DNA of 64,000 bases from Belnapia moabensis DSM 16746. Lineage in GTDB: Bacteria > Pseudomonadota > Alphaproteobacteria > Acetobacterales > Acetobacteraceae. Shown in pieces: positions 33,392 through 41,905 of the stretch (the first letter of the stretch is position 1; each line of letters opens with the position of its first letter). The notes below the pieces were generated by a model, which worked only from the letters and a program-made list of their open reading frames with translations, was not told the DNA's origin and searched no databases. The DNA lies in NCBI RefSeq assembly GCF_000745835.1, contig NZ_JQKB01000014.1:1-64000 (forward strand), in the 5' to 3' direction. The translations under genes and the position numbers were made by a program.

Positions 33392-34619
33392 CGCTCCAGC
33401 TCTCCCGCGCATTCAGTGTCTCAGGGTCGAAGCCAGCGATGCGCTTGTAGCCGTTGATCGTCGCCTCCAACTCGGCGCGGGAGATGACATCCTCCAGCCG
33501 CTCGTACCCACCCGGCGCGCGGGCGTGGACCAGGTCCAGCACCCGGTCCGGCCCGTCGCCACGATTGGCCTCGACCACCGCCGCCGTCGCCGGCCGCCGC
33601 ACCGCCTCATAGGCTTCGAGCCCGTCCTCCACCCGACCGTGCTTCGCCAGTTGCAGGACGAGGAAGCGCGCATCGAGTACGGCTTGGGAAGCACCGTTGG
33701 AGCCGATTGGGTACATCGGATGCGCTGCGTCGCCGAGCAGCGTCACCCGCCCCCGGCGCCAGCGCGGCAGCGGGTCGCGGTCGACCATGGGGAATTCATA
33801 GACCGTCTCGGCGGCGCGGATCAGCCCAGGCACATCCAGCCAGGCAAAGCGCCAGTCGGCGAAGATCGGCAGGAAGTCCTCGAGGCGCGCCGGGCGGTTC
33901 CAGTCCTCCCGTGCCCAGGGCGTATCGGCCGGGAATCGCTGCTCGGCGATCCAATTGACCAGCATCCGCCCACCTGGAGCATCGCCAATCGGATAGCAGA
34001 CGAATTTCGTGTCGCGGTGCCCGGCCTGCACCATGGTGGCGCCGGTGAGATAGGGCCGCGCCGGGCTCACCGCCCGCCAAAGGATGGCACCGTTCCAGCG
34101 CGGTGCCCCCTCGCCGGGGACCAGTTGCGCGCGTACCGCGGAATGGATGCCATCGGCACCGATCAGCGCGTCGCCGCGTGCCGTGCCGCCATCCTCGAAC
34201 CGGGCGGTAACGCCCTCCGCATCCTGGCTGAACCCGGCCAACCGCCGGCCGCAATGCAGCCCCCCAGGCCCGAGCCGCGCCAGCGCCGCCTCCCAGAGCA
34301 GCATCTGCAAGCGGCCCCGATGGATCGAGTATTGCGGCCAGCGATAGCCGGCGGCGAGGCCGCGCGGCTCGCTCCAGATGGTCTGGCCGAAGCGGTTGGC
34401 GTAGCGGAATTCCTGTGTGGCGACGCCCGTCCGAGCCAGCGCCTCGCCGAGGCCAAGCTCCATCAACTCGCGCACCGCATGCGGTTGCAGGTTGATGCCG
34501 ACGCCGAGCGGACGGACTTCCGGGGCCGCCTCATACACCTCAACCCGGATTCCGGCGGCATGCAGGGCGAGCGCCGTCACCAGCCCGCCGATACCCGCGC
34601 CGATCACCAGCACCTGCAT
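33363..34619 (-). CDS. FAD-dependent aromatic monooxygenase
   Basis: 418-residue flavoprotein of the salicylate hydroxylase/PhzS class. N-terminal dinucleotide fold VIGAGIGGLVTALALHAAGI, the DG motif GDALIGADGIHSAVRAQLV and the GD motif RVTLLGDAAHPMYPIGSNGA are all present. FCSS-like variations do not tell the substrate; a hydroxylated aromatic acid is likely. It is not in an operon with hppD but lies close to it, which hints at a role in aromatic catabolism. Confidence 0.82.
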   Translation of the reverse strand: MQVLVIGAGIGGLVTALALHAAGIRVEVYEAAPEVRPLGVGINLQPHAVRELMELGLGEALARTGVATQEFRYANRFGQTIWSEPRGLAAGYRWPQYSIHRGRLQMLLWEAALARLGPGGLHCGRRLAGFSQDAEGVTARFEDGGTARGDALIGADGIHSAVRAQLVPGEGAPRWNGAILWRAVSPARPYLTGATMVQAGHRDTKFVCYPIGDAPGGRMLVNWIAEQRFPADTPWAREDWNRPARLEDFLPIFADWRFAWLDVPGLIRAAETVYEFPMVDRDPLPRWRRGRVTLLGDAAHPMYPIGSNGASQAVLDARFLVLQLAKHGRVEDGLEAYEAVRRPATAAVVEANRGDGPDRVLDLVHARAPGGYERLEDVISRAELEATINGYKRIAGFDPETLNARESWSVTPEPRPAV

Positions 34620-34700
34620 GGTCTTTGTCCCTGTTTCCCTTCAACGTCTTAGCGTGCGGCAGCGGTCCGGTCCATTTTCGTAACAAACAGGTGAAATGCC

Positions 34701-35441
34701 TTACGCTTTCGCCTTCTCCAATACGCAATAGGACTGGCCGAGTGCCCGCTGGCCGGCCGGCACCGCCTCGGTTGCCGTCTCCGGGGTGACGGCGATGCTC
34801 GGTCTGTCGCCCCGCTCCATGGCGATGACGGTGAAACCGAGCCGCTTCGCCCAGAGCCGCAGGTCATCCGCATGCATGAAGACGTTGATGTGGCCGAGAT
34901 AGGAGCGCTTGCGCACCCAGTCGACATTGCCTTCGAAGACGCTCCATTGCGCCTCCACGGCGAATTCGAAGAAGGAGAATATCACTCTCCCGCCCGGCGC
35001 CAGCACCCGGGCGCATTCCTGCAGGTAGACATAGGATTCCTCGTGCAGGAGATGGGTGAAGACCGAGAAGAAGGTAACGAAATCCGCCTCGCCATCGGCT
35101 AGCGGGATGCGGTTGCCCTGGCTCAGCTCCAGCCGGAAATCGGGCCGCGCCATCTTCCGGCGGCAATAATCCAGCAGTTCCGGAACCACATCGAGGCCGA
35201 GATAGCGCAGCTGCGGGTAGCGCCGCAGCTGCGCCGCCAGTCGCCCGGCGCCGCAGCCGACATCGACGACGCGGCTGTCTTCCTTCAGGCCGTGTTGCCG
35301 CAGCAGGCTGTGCTCCAGCACGCCGAAAAGCTCGAGATTGCCGCCGACCGACCGGGCGACCGCCTCATCTTCCGGGAAAGCCGCGAGATAGGCGTGGACC
35401 ATGGCAGCGTAGCTCTGGACGTAGTTCAACTGGAGGCTCAT
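34701..35441 (-). CDS. SAM-dependent methyltransferase
   Basis: 246 residues, class I Methyltransf_11/25 fold: motif I VVDVGCGAGRLAAQLRRYP, YLGLDVVPELLDYCRRKM, FVTFFSVFTHLLHEESYVYL, and ECARVLAPGGRVIFSFFEF. The unusual middle stretch WSVFEGNVDWVRKRSYLGHI and FMHADDLRLWAKRLGF is of the kind found in methyltransferases near polysaccharide genes. Substrate unknown. Stands alone on the minus strand; 81 bases separate it from the monooxygenase start. Confidence 0.75.
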   Translation of the reverse strand: MSLQLNYVQSYAAMVHAYLAAFPEDEAVARSVGGNLELFGVLEHSLLRQHGLKEDSRVVDVGCGAGRLAAQLRRYPQLRYLGLDVVPELLDYCRRKMARPDFRLELSQGNRIPLADGEADFVTFFSVFTHLLHEESYVYLQECARVLAPGGRVIFSFFEFAVEAQWSVFEGNVDWVRKRSYLGHINVFMHADDLRLWAKRLGFTVIAMERGDRPSIAVTPETATEAVPAGQRALGQSYCVLEKAKA

Positions 35442-35551
35442 GCGTGCTCCGCCCGGCGTGATCGGCTCCGGCGAGCTATCATGCAGCCCGTCGGTCGGTC
35501 CAGCATGGCAGCCGCGTTGACCCTGGCCGGCCCCGTCCCTAGCTTCCGGCC

Positions 35552-35944
35552 ATGAGCGACGACCCCATCTTCCGTCCCAACCCTTTCCTGCAGACCGGGC
35601 TCTCGGTGCGGATCATGGACCTGTCGGGCGCCAACGGGTCCGAGCCGGTCGAGACCGTCACCGGCTTCCGCACCCTCGAACACGCCAACGCCTTCGCCCG
35701 CCGCTATGTCCGGGACAGCCTGGAGCGGTCCCGCACCGCTGGCATGACGCCGGACGAGGTGATCGCCAGCTGGTTCGCCTTTGGTGAGGATGCCGAGGTG
35801 CAGGGCGCCGGCGAGCAGGCCTGGACCAGCGCCACGGAACTCGCCGACTTCGCCGCCCAGCCGGTGCGCGATGCCGAGGACCGCAATTGGCGCGCTCTCG
35901 ACCCACGCCGCGACGAGAACGAGGACGATGAGGAGGAGGCGTGA
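35552..35944 (+). CDS. Conserved-looking hypothetical protein, 130 residues
   Basis: Not recognised. Sequence features: MSDDPIFRPNPFLQTGLSVR, a central VTGFRTLEHANAFARRYVRD suggesting a helix near a beta strand, MTPDEVIASWFAFGEDAEV, and a very acidic C-terminus (RRDENEDDEEEA). No signal peptide or membrane segment, so probably cytoplasmic. Its stop overlaps the GTG start of the next small gene, which in turn overlaps gltX, so all three may be translated together. Confidence 0.62.
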   Translation: MSDDPIFRPNPFLQTGLSVRIMDLSGANGSEPVETVTGFRTLEHANAFARRYVRDSLERSRTAGMTPDEVIASWFAFGEDAEVQGAGEQAWTSATELADFAAQPVRDAEDRNWRALDPRRDENEDDEEEA

Positions 35945-36165
35945 GGCTTCACGCCGCCCGCTGCGGGGATTATGGCGATCCGGATGAGGAACGGCCGGAT
36001 GCCGTCGCGGTCCGTGCCCGGATCGAGGATGTGCGGGCCGCGACCGGCTCCACCGAGGAAATGAGACAGATGGTTCGCAGCGTCGGCGACTATATCCGCA
36101 TCCCCGCCCATCGCAGGGCGCAGGCCGCAACCATGGCGCCCGAGCCGCAGGGCCGCCGCGCATGA
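35941..36165 (+). CDS. Hypothetical protein, 74 residues, coupled to gltX
   Basis: Not recognised. Starts at a GTG overlapping the previous stop (GTGA) and ends in an ATGA overlap with the gltX start. The product is polar (AVAVRARIEDVRAATGSTEE, MRQMVRSVGDYIRIPAHRRA) with no membrane segment. The 4-base junctions on both sides are the strongest sign that it is a real gene. Confidence 0.5.
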   Translation: MRLHAARCGDYGDPDEERPDAVAVRARIEDVRAATGSTEEMRQMVRSVGDYIRIPAHRRAQAATMAPEPQGRRA

Positions 36166-37496
36166 AGCTCCGCTTCGCCCCCTCGCCGACCGGGCTGCTG
36201 CATGTCGGCAATGCTCGCGCCGCGTTGGTGAACTGGCTCTTCGCCCGGCAGCGCGGGGGCACGGTGCTGCTGCGCCTCGACGATACCGACCTGGAACGCT
36301 CCAAGGCCGAGTATGCCGAGGCTCTGCAGGAGGATCTTCGCTGGCTCGGCCTCGATTGGGATGAGAGCTTCCGCCAGTCCGACCGCCTGCCGCTCTATGC
36401 CGTGGCGGCCGAGCGGCTGAAGGCCTCCGGTCATCTCTATCCCTGCTTCGAGAGCGAGGAGGAACTGCGCTACAAGCGGGAGCTCCGCCTCAAGCAGGGC
36501 CGCCCGCCGCTCTACGACCGCGGTGCGCTCAAGATGACGCCGGAGCAGTACGAGCGGGCGCTGGCCAATGGCAAGCAGCCCTATTGGCGCTTCAAGCTGA
36601 GTGGCCTACAGCGCGAGTGGCAGGACGGCGTGCTCGGTCGGCGGGTTGTGAAGCTTTCGGCCATCTCCGACCCGGTGCTGGTCCGCGCCGACGGCTCGCC
36701 GCTCTACACCTTCACCTCGGTGGTGGACGATCTCGACAGCAAGGTGACGCATGTCATCCGGGGCGAGGACCACGTCACCAATACCGGCGTCCAGCTCGAT
36801 ATCTGGGAGGCGCTCGGCGGCCGGCCGGAGGCGCTCTCCTTCGCCCATCTGCCGCTGCTGACCGATGCGGATGGCGGGCCGCTCTCGAAGCGCCTCGGCA
36901 GCCTCTCGCTCCGCCAGCTGCGGCGGGATGGGGTGGAGCCGGCGGCGCTGGCCGGCTACCTCGCCGCGCTCGGCACCTCGACCGACCCGGCGCCGGGGAT
37001 GCCGGCGGAGCTTGTGCCGGGCTTCGCAATGACTGCCATCTCGCGCTCCGCAGCGCGCTTCGACGTGCAGCAGCTCCTGGCGCTCAACCGGAAGCACCTG
37101 CACGAACTGCCCTTCTCGGCGGTGCAAGCGCAACTGCCCGCCGGGGCCGACGAGGAATTCTGGCTCGCCGTGCGCGGCAATCTCGACCTGCTCGGTGAGG
37201 CGAAGTCCTGGTTCGAGGTGGTGCGCGGCACCATCGTTCCGCCGGTCCAGCCGGGGGAGGGGGAGTTCCTCCGTACCGCCCTTGCCGCCTTGCCGCCGGA
37301 GCCCTGGGACACCGGCACCTGGGGCATCTGGACCGAGGCGCTGAAACAGGCCACCGGCCGCAAGGGCAAGGCGCTCTTCCTGCCGCTCCGCCTGGCCCTC
37401 ACCGGCGAGGATCATGGCCCCGACCTCAAGGAACTGCTGCCCTTGATCGGGCGGGAGCGGGCGGCGTCGCGCCTCGGGCTCGGCGCCGAGGGTTGA
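36162..37496 (+). CDS. gltX: Glutamyl-tRNA synthetase
   Basis: Class I synthetase, 444 residues, charging tRNA-Glu (and possibly tRNA-Gln for later amidation). HIGH-type motif at RFAPSPTGLLHVGNARAAL, then LLRLDDTDLERSKAEYAEAL, SPLYTFTSVVDDLDSKVTHV, IRGEDHVTNTGVQLDIWEAL, and the KMSKS-type loop as GPLSKRLGSLSLRQL. It belongs to the shorter alphaproteobacterial GltX form; a second copy is usual in this group, so non-standard tRNA preference is possible. It is coupled to two small unknown genes upstream. Confidence 0.95.
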   Translation: MKLRFAPSPTGLLHVGNARAALVNWLFARQRGGTVLLRLDDTDLERSKAEYAEALQEDLRWLGLDWDESFRQSDRLPLYAVAAERLKASGHLYPCFESEEELRYKRELRLKQGRPPLYDRGALKMTPEQYERALANGKQPYWRFKLSGLQREWQDGVLGRRVVKLSAISDPVLVRADGSPLYTFTSVVDDLDSKVTHVIRGEDHVTNTGVQLDIWEALGGRPEALSFAHLPLLTDADGGPLSKRLGSLSLRQLRRDGVEPAALAGYLAALGTSTDPAPGMPAELVPGFAMTAISRSAARFDVQQLLALNRKHLHELPFSAVQAQLPAGADEEFWLAVRGNLDLLGEAKSWFEVVRGTIVPPVQPGEGEFLRTALAALPPEPWDTGTWGIWTEALKQATGRKGKALFLPLRLALTGEDHGPDLKELLPLIGRERAASRLGLGAEG

Positions 37497-37570
37497 AAGC
37501 GCGGCAGCAGGCGGCCTAGAATGTCAGCCATGTTCCAGGCCTGTCGCTGCCGCTGCTGAACCTCTCCCGC

Positions 37571-37589
37571 CCGCGGGCTCGGCCCGCGG
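37571..37589 (+). repeat. GC hairpin in the gltX-cysS gap
   Basis: CCGCGGGC (37571-37578) and GCCCGCGG (37582-37589) form a perfect 8-bp stem with a 3-base loop, 75 bases after gltX and 37 bases before the cysS start. There is no T run, so it may be an mRNA-end stem for gltX or part of the cysS leader. Confidence 0.45.
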
Positions 37590-37626
37590 CCTCAGCCGCG
37601 TGCCTTTTGCGACGATGGACCCCCTG

Positions 37627-39054
37627 ATGACCCAGCTCCACCTGCATAATAGCCTGACGCGCGCGAAGGACGAATTCGCGCCGATCGATCCCGGCCATGT
37701 GCGGCTCTATGTTTGCGGGCCAACGGTCTATGACCTAGCGCATCTCGGCAATGCACGGCCGGTGGTGGTGTTCGACACGCTCGCCCGGCTGCTGCGGCGC
37801 CTCTTCCCGCGCGTCACCTATGTCCGCAACATCACCGATGTGGACGACAAGATCAACGCACGTGCGGCCGAGAGCGGCGAGCCGATCGGTGCCATCACCG
37901 CCCGCACCGTCGCCGATTTCCATGCCGACATGGCGGCCCTCGGCGCCCTGCAGCCGGATGAGGAGCCGCGGGCGACGCAGTCCATCGCGCCGATGATCGC
38001 GCTGATCGAGCGGCTGATCGGCCGGGGCCATGCCTATGCGGCCGAGGGGCATGTGCTATTCAGCGTGCCTTCCTTCTCCGAATACGGCGCCCTCTCCGGC
38101 CGCAGCCCGGATGAGCTGGTGGCTGGCGCCCGCGTGGATGTCGCCCCCTATAAGCGGGACCCGGGCGACTTCGTCCTGTGGAAGCCCTCCGATACGGCAA
38201 CGCCCGGTTGGGACAGCCCTTGGGGCCGTGGCAGGCCGGGCTGGCATATCGAGTGCTCCGCCATGTCCTGGCAGGCTCTAGGTGAGGTCTTCGACATCCA
38301 TGGCGGCGGGCATGACCTGATCTTCCCGCACCACGAGAACGAAGTGGCGCAGAGCCGCTGCGCCTTCGGCACGCCGCGGATGGCGAATGTCTGGCTGCAT
38401 AACGGCATGTTGCGCGTCGACGGCGAGAAGATGTCGAAGTCGCTCGGCAATTTCCTCACCGTGCGCGACATCCTGGCCCGCGGCGCCTGGGCGGGCGAGG
38501 CCTTCCGCCTGCTGCTGCTGCGCACCCATTACCGGGCCGATCTCGACTTCACCTTTGCCGGGCTCGATGAGGCAAAGGCGGAACTGGACGATGGCTATTC
38601 CATGCTTGCCCGCGCCGTCGCGCCCGCCGATGGGCACGAGCTGACGCGGGACGCCATGGTGGACTGGGCGCTGGAGCCGCTGCTCGACGACCTCAACACG
38701 CCGTTGGCGCTCGCCCGGCTGCGGGATCTTCGCACGCTCGAGAACGTGGCGAGCGTCGGCGGCAGCGCGACCGCGGTGCTGCACCGCATCGGCAAGCCCT
38801 GGCCCGTGGTGGCGGGGCTGGCGGCCGAGGCCTTTCGCGAGGCGGCTTCGGTGCTCGGCCTTTACCCCTCGGAGCCCGCCGCTTGGCTGCGCGGTGGCGA
38901 GGATACGGGTTGGGTCGAGCAGGCCATCGCCGACCGTCTCGCCGCCCGCACGGCGCGCGACTTCGCCGAGGCCGACCGTATCCGTGACGACCTGAAGGCC
39001 AAGGGCATCCTGTTGGAGGATGGTCCGCAAGGCACGACCTGGCGGCGGGCGTGA
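37627..39054 (+). CDS. cysS: Cysteinyl-tRNA synthetase
   Basis: Class I synthetase, 475 residues. Zinc-site and HIGH region [52 protein letters not shown] (second zinc cysteine), [17 protein letters not shown] and the KMSKS loop [16 protein letters not shown]. The start is placed at ATG 37627 ([12 protein letters not shown]), where family proteins begin; ATG 37615 and GTG 37600 are in-frame alternatives. It is followed by a TrmJ-like gene, and an 11-bp inverted repeat ties its stop codon to that gene's start. Confidence 0.96.
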   Translation: MTQLHLHNSLTRAKDEFAPIDPGHVRLYVCGPTVYDLAHLGNARPVVVFDTLARLLRRLFPRVTYVRNITDVDDKINARAAESGEPIGAITARTVADFHADMAALGALQPDEEPRATQSIAPMIALIERLIGRGHAYAAEGHVLFSVPSFSEYGALSGRSPDELVAGARVDVAPYKRDPGDFVLWKPSDTATPGWDSPWGRGRPGWHIECSAMSWQALGEVFDIHGGGHDLIFPHHENEVAQSRCAFGTPRMANVWLHNGMLRVDGEKMSKSLGNFLTVRDILARGAWAGEAFRLLLLRTHYRADLDFTFAGLDEAKAELDDGYSMLARAVAPADGHELTRDAMVDWALEPLLDDLNTPLALARLRDLRTLENVASVGGSATAVLHRIGKPWPVVAGLAAEAFREAASVLGLYPSEPAAWLRGGEDTGWVEQAIADRLAARTARDFAEADRIRDDLKAKGILLEDGPQGTTWRRA

Positions 39055-39117
39055 TCGGGTCCGATGGCCGGAGGGCGCAGGCGCAGCCGAGCACGGGAGG
39101 TCTGAGTCGGACCCGAT
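39054..39117 (+). repeat. 11-bp inverted repeat spanning the cysS-trmJ junction
   Basis: ATCGGGTCCGA (39054-39064, beginning on the last base of the cysS stop) and TCGGACCCGAT (39107-39117) are exact inverted repeats separated by 42 bases. The right arm includes the first two bases of the trmJ ATG, and the loop contains its likely ribosome site GGGAGG, so pairing in the mRNA would hide the trmJ start. Confidence 0.6.
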
Positions 39118-40225
39118 GGCACTGACCGCCGAGGACTGGATGGATGCGCTGAAGCGCATCGCCCTGACCGACCCGAAGCGCGCCTGGTTCCGCGCCCATC
39201 TCGATGCGCCGGGCTGCAGCGCGAGTGAGGCTGCGCTGGCTGCCGCCGCCGGCCAGCCCATCGCCGAGTACCGGGCGCTCGCCGCCGAGCTGGCCGCAGC
39301 GTTGGAAACCGACCTGCCGGAGGAGCCGCTGGCCCTGGTGGCCGAGCCGGTTGGGGAGGGGGCTTGGCGCCTCCGGGCGCCGCTCGCCTTCGCCCTTGGC
39401 ATTCACCGCGTCGTGCCCGATGCCTGGACTCGTGGCGGCAAGCCGGCGGCGAAGCTGGAACCGGCGGCGGGCGAAAGCCCCGTCGTCATCCTCGTCCGCC
39501 CGCAGCTCGCCGAGAATATCGGCACCACGGCCCGCGCCATGGCGAATGGCGGGCTGTTCCACCTCCGCCTGGTCGCCCCGCGCGATGGCTGGCCGCAGGA
39601 TCGCGCCTGGCGTACCGCCTCCGGTGCGGACGCCATCCTCGAAGCGGCCCAGGTCTTCCCGGATGTGCCGAGCGCCATCGCCGATTGCCACCGCGTCTTC
39701 GCCACCTGTCCGCGGCCGCGCCACATGATCAAGCCGCTGCGCACCGCCCGTGCCGCCGCGGAGGATGTGCGCGAGGTAAACGAGCGCGGCCTGCGCTGTG
39801 CCGTGCTCTTCGGCCCGGAGCGTGCAGGTCTCGAGGCCGACGACATGGCCTATGCCGATACGCTGGTCCGCTATCCGCTGAACCCGGCGCATATGTCGCT
39901 GAACCTAGCCCAAGCGGTGATGATCTTCGCCTATGAGTGGTGGACGGCGCGGGAGATCGCGCCGCCCCGGCGCCTCGTCACCAATGGCACTGCGGTGGCG
40001 AGCAAGGGGCTGCTGGAAGCCTTCCTCAACCGGCTGATCAGCGAGCTCGACGCCTCCGGCTTCCTCGAGCCTGAGAAAAAGCGAGCCAACATGGTCCGCA
40101 ACCTGCGCCACTGGTTCGAGCGCGGCGAGGTGACGGAACAGGAACTCCGCACTCTGCATGGCGTGGTGACGGAGCTGTCCCAAGGGCGGATGCGCCGCGG
40201 GCGTCCGGACCTCGACCAGGGCTGA
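39116..40225 (+). CDS. TrmJ-like tRNA methyltransferase with extra N-terminal domain
   Basis: 369 residues. The C-terminal 260 are a SPOUT (TrmH/TrmJ) 2'-O-methyltransferase: VILVRPQLAENIGTTARAMA, LRLVAPRDGWPQDRAWRTAS, CRHR-like PRPRHMIKPL, CAVLFGPERAGLEADDMAYA and YPLNPAHMSLNLAQAVMIFA, pointing to tRNA wobble-region Cm/Um32. The first about 105 residues (TAEDWMDALKRIALTDPKR, LDAPGCSASEAALAAAAGQP, PEEPLALVAEPVGEGAW) are not part of TrmJ, which is usually 240-250 residues. Start at ATG 39116 after GGGAGG; an in-frame GTG at 39413 would give a standard TrmJ but has no ribosome site. Confidence 0.82.
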   Translation: MALTAEDWMDALKRIALTDPKRAWFRAHLDAPGCSASEAALAAAAGQPIAEYRALAAELAAALETDLPEEPLALVAEPVGEGAWRLRAPLAFALGIHRVVPDAWTRGGKPAAKLEPAAGESPVVILVRPQLAENIGTTARAMANGGLFHLRLVAPRDGWPQDRAWRTASGADAILEAAQVFPDVPSAIADCHRVFATCPRPRHMIKPLRTARAAAEDVREVNERGLRCAVLFGPERAGLEADDMAYADTLVRYPLNPAHMSLNLAQAVMIFAYEWWTAREIAPPRRLVTNGTAVASKGLLEAFLNRLISELDASGFLEPEKKRANMVRNLRHWFERGEVTEQELRTLHGVVTELSQGRMRRGRPDLDQG

Positions 40226-40272
40226 TCGCGGCAGGGCGGACCCGCCCGAAGGCGTTAATCAGCCCTGCGCAC

Positions 40273-40821
40273 TCATATCGGCTTGCCCTCGCTCCGGGCC
40301 CAGTCATCGCCCATCAGCGCGTTGCTGGGCAGGGTCTTGTCGACGACCTTGCGCGCGGCGTCGACGCCGGCGACCGGCAGGTCCTTCGGGTCGAGCAGCC
40401 CGACCTGCACCAGCACCGAGGCCTGGTCCCAGTAGATGTGCTCGTGCACCAGCTTGTCGTCCTGGAATTGAACGATGGCGACCAGCGCCACCTCCACCCG
40501 ACGACCAGTGGGCGGGATGCCGGGCAGCATCCAGTCGATTCCGGAGGTATGGGTGAAGCGGAACAGCATCTCGTCGACGATACTGCTCTCGCCGACGGTG
40601 CGGCTGATCGGCACCAACTCGGTATCCGGCGGGTTGGCGCCGATGAAGTGGTATTTGTAGAAGCGCTTGAGCTGGTCATGCCCGACGCCGCCGGTCATGG
40701 TCGGGACGTGGTTCACATAGGGCTCGGCCACCATGGAGGCCATGGTCGCCTCCACGTCGCGGGTCTCGAACTCGTAGCGGCAATGCGCTTCCCAGAGCGC
40801 GACGAGGTCATGGCCGGGCAT
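40273..40821 (-). CDS. SnoaL/NTF2-like protein
   Basis: 182 residues with the NTF2-like alpha+beta fold: LVALWEAHCRYEFETRDVEA, MVAEPYVNHVPTMTGGVG, LKRFYKYHFIGANPP, VALVAIVQFQDDKLVHEHIY. The pattern, with its conserved NHVP and HEHIYWDQASVL, resembles SnoaL-like ester-cyclase/dehydratase-type proteins. The reaction is unknown. The ATG at 40821 follows an AAGGAGG ribosome site; a GTG just before it is an alternative. Confidence 0.7.
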   Translation of the reverse strand: MPGHDLVALWEAHCRYEFETRDVEATMASMVAEPYVNHVPTMTGGVGHDQLKRFYKYHFIGANPPDTELVPISRTVGESSIVDEMLFRFTHTSGIDWMLPGIPPTGRRVEVALVAIVQFQDDKLVHEHIYWDQASVLVQVGLLDPKDLPVAGVDAARKVVDKTLPSNALMGDDWARSEGKPI

Positions 40822-40842
40822 CACCTAGCCTCCTTGATGCGG

Positions 40843-41055
40843 TCATTGCGGGTCCGGCAGCCGGTTCGCCAGCTTCCGCGCCAGGGCATAGCCAAGCAGT
40901 CCGGCGACGGGCGCCGCCGGGAGCACCAGCAGCCAGCCGATATGCACGTTCTGCACGACAAGGCCGAGCCCGATGCCGAGCATCAGCCCGCCGACGAGGC
41001 TGCCGACCACGCCGGCGGTCAGACCGAGGATGAGGATGTCCGCGCGTGTTACCAT
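40843..41055 (-). CDS. Small two-helix membrane protein
   Basis: 70 residues, two hydrophobic segments (ILILGLTAGVVGSLVGGLML, about 7-33, and WLLVLPAAPVAGLLGYAL, about 42-58) and a basic C-terminus (ARKLANRLPDPQ). Not recognised. Start at ATG 41055 is preferred because the longer upstream frame overlaps the rpsD promoter and is not hydrophobic. It lies 21 bases upstream of the SnoaL-like gene on the same strand. Confidence 0.62.
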   Translation of the reverse strand: MVTRADILILGLTAGVVGSLVGGLMLGIGLGLVVQNVHIGWLLVLPAAPVAGLLGYALARKLANRLPDPQ

Positions 41056-41084
41056 GGACAGGGAATAGGCAGCCGCTCTGGGGT

Positions 41085-41114
41085 TTGACAAGCCGGGGCC
41101 CGTGCTTCTATACG
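41085..41114 (+). promoter_or_regulatory. Sigma-70 promoter of rpsD
   Basis: A consensus TTGACA (41085-41090) and TATACG (41109-41114) with an 18-base spacer lie 134 bases before rpsD. This is the clearest housekeeping promoter in the window; the leader of about 128 bases may carry ribosomal-protein control, but no structure was identified. Confidence 0.75.
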
Positions 41115-41248
41115 CGCGCCTCTTCCTGGGAATGTGGACGCAGCTTCGGGCTGTGCGCCCGCTCTTGCCCATACTGGGCCTGGGCCTACCGGGACAACAT
41201 CGCTAGCGGAAGGCCGCATCCGGAAACCGGGGCGGAACGCACCAGCCT

Positions 41249-41866
41249 ATGACCAAGCGTCTCGAATCCAAGTACAAGATCAACCGCCGCCTCGGGGTCA
41301 ATCTCTGGGGCCGGGCCAAGAGCCCGATCAACAAGCGCGAAACCATCCCCGGCCAGCATGGCGCCCGCCGCAAGCAGAAGCCGACCGACTTCGGCGTCCA
41401 GCTGATGGCGAAGCAGAAGCTGAAGGGCTACTACGGCAATATCGGCGAGAAGCAGTTCCGCAAGTATTATGAGGAGGCCGTGCGCCGCAAGGGCGACACC
41501 TCCGAGAACCTCATCGCCCTTCTTGAGCGCCGGCTCGACTGCGTCGTCTACCGCATGAAGCTGGCGGTGACGCCTTTCGCGGCGCGGCAGTTCGTCAACC
41601 ATGGCCATGTCACGGTGAACGGCAAGCGGCTCAACATCCCCTCCTATCAGGTCAAGGACAACGACCTGATTGAGGTGAAGGAGAAGTCGAAGCAGATGAC
41701 CGTGGTGCTGGACGCGGTCCAGAGCGGCGAGCGCGACGTGCCGGAGTATCTGGAGATCGACCACCGCGCCATGCGCGGCCGCTTCGTCCGGGCACCGAAG
41801 CTCTCCGACGTACCCTATCCGGTGCAGATGGAGCCGAACCTGGTCGTCGAGTTCTACTCGCGGTAA
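41249..41866 (+). CDS. rpsD: 30S ribosomal protein S4
   Basis: Primary 16S rRNA-binding protein of the small subunit, 205 residues. The N-terminus ([40 protein letters not shown]) and the S4 RNA-binding domain ([40 protein letters not shown]) are unmistakable. It has a strong promoter and an intrinsic terminator of its own, so it is a single-gene unit, as often in alphaproteobacteria. The zinc cysteines of some S4 proteins are absent. Confidence 0.98.
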   Translation: MTKRLESKYKINRRLGVNLWGRAKSPINKRETIPGQHGARRKQKPTDFGVQLMAKQKLKGYYGNIGEKQFRKYYEEAVRRKGDTSENLIALLERRLDCVVYRMKLAVTPFAARQFVNHGHVTVNGKRLNIPSYQVKDNDLIEVKEKSKQMTVVLDAVQSGERDVPEYLEIDHRAMRGRFVRAPKLSDVPYPVQMEPNLVVEFYSR

Positions 41867-41873
41867 CCCACAG

Positions 41874-41904
41874 GGGCCGGGTCGCAAGACCCGGCCCTTC
41901 TTGT
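41874..41904 (+). terminator. Intrinsic terminator after rpsD
   Basis: GGGCCGGGTC (41874-41883) and GACCCGGCCC (41888-41897) pair perfectly over 10 bp with a GCAA tetraloop, followed by TTCTTGT. It lies between the convergent rpsD and the AhpD-like gene. Confidence 0.9.
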
Positions 41905-41905
41905 A

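Noticed and set aside
37600-37626. Longer N-terminus for cysS from GTG 37600 or ATG 37615
   Set aside because: The family begins at the LHLHNSLTR segment, so ATG 37627 is adequate; the extra residues show no similarity.
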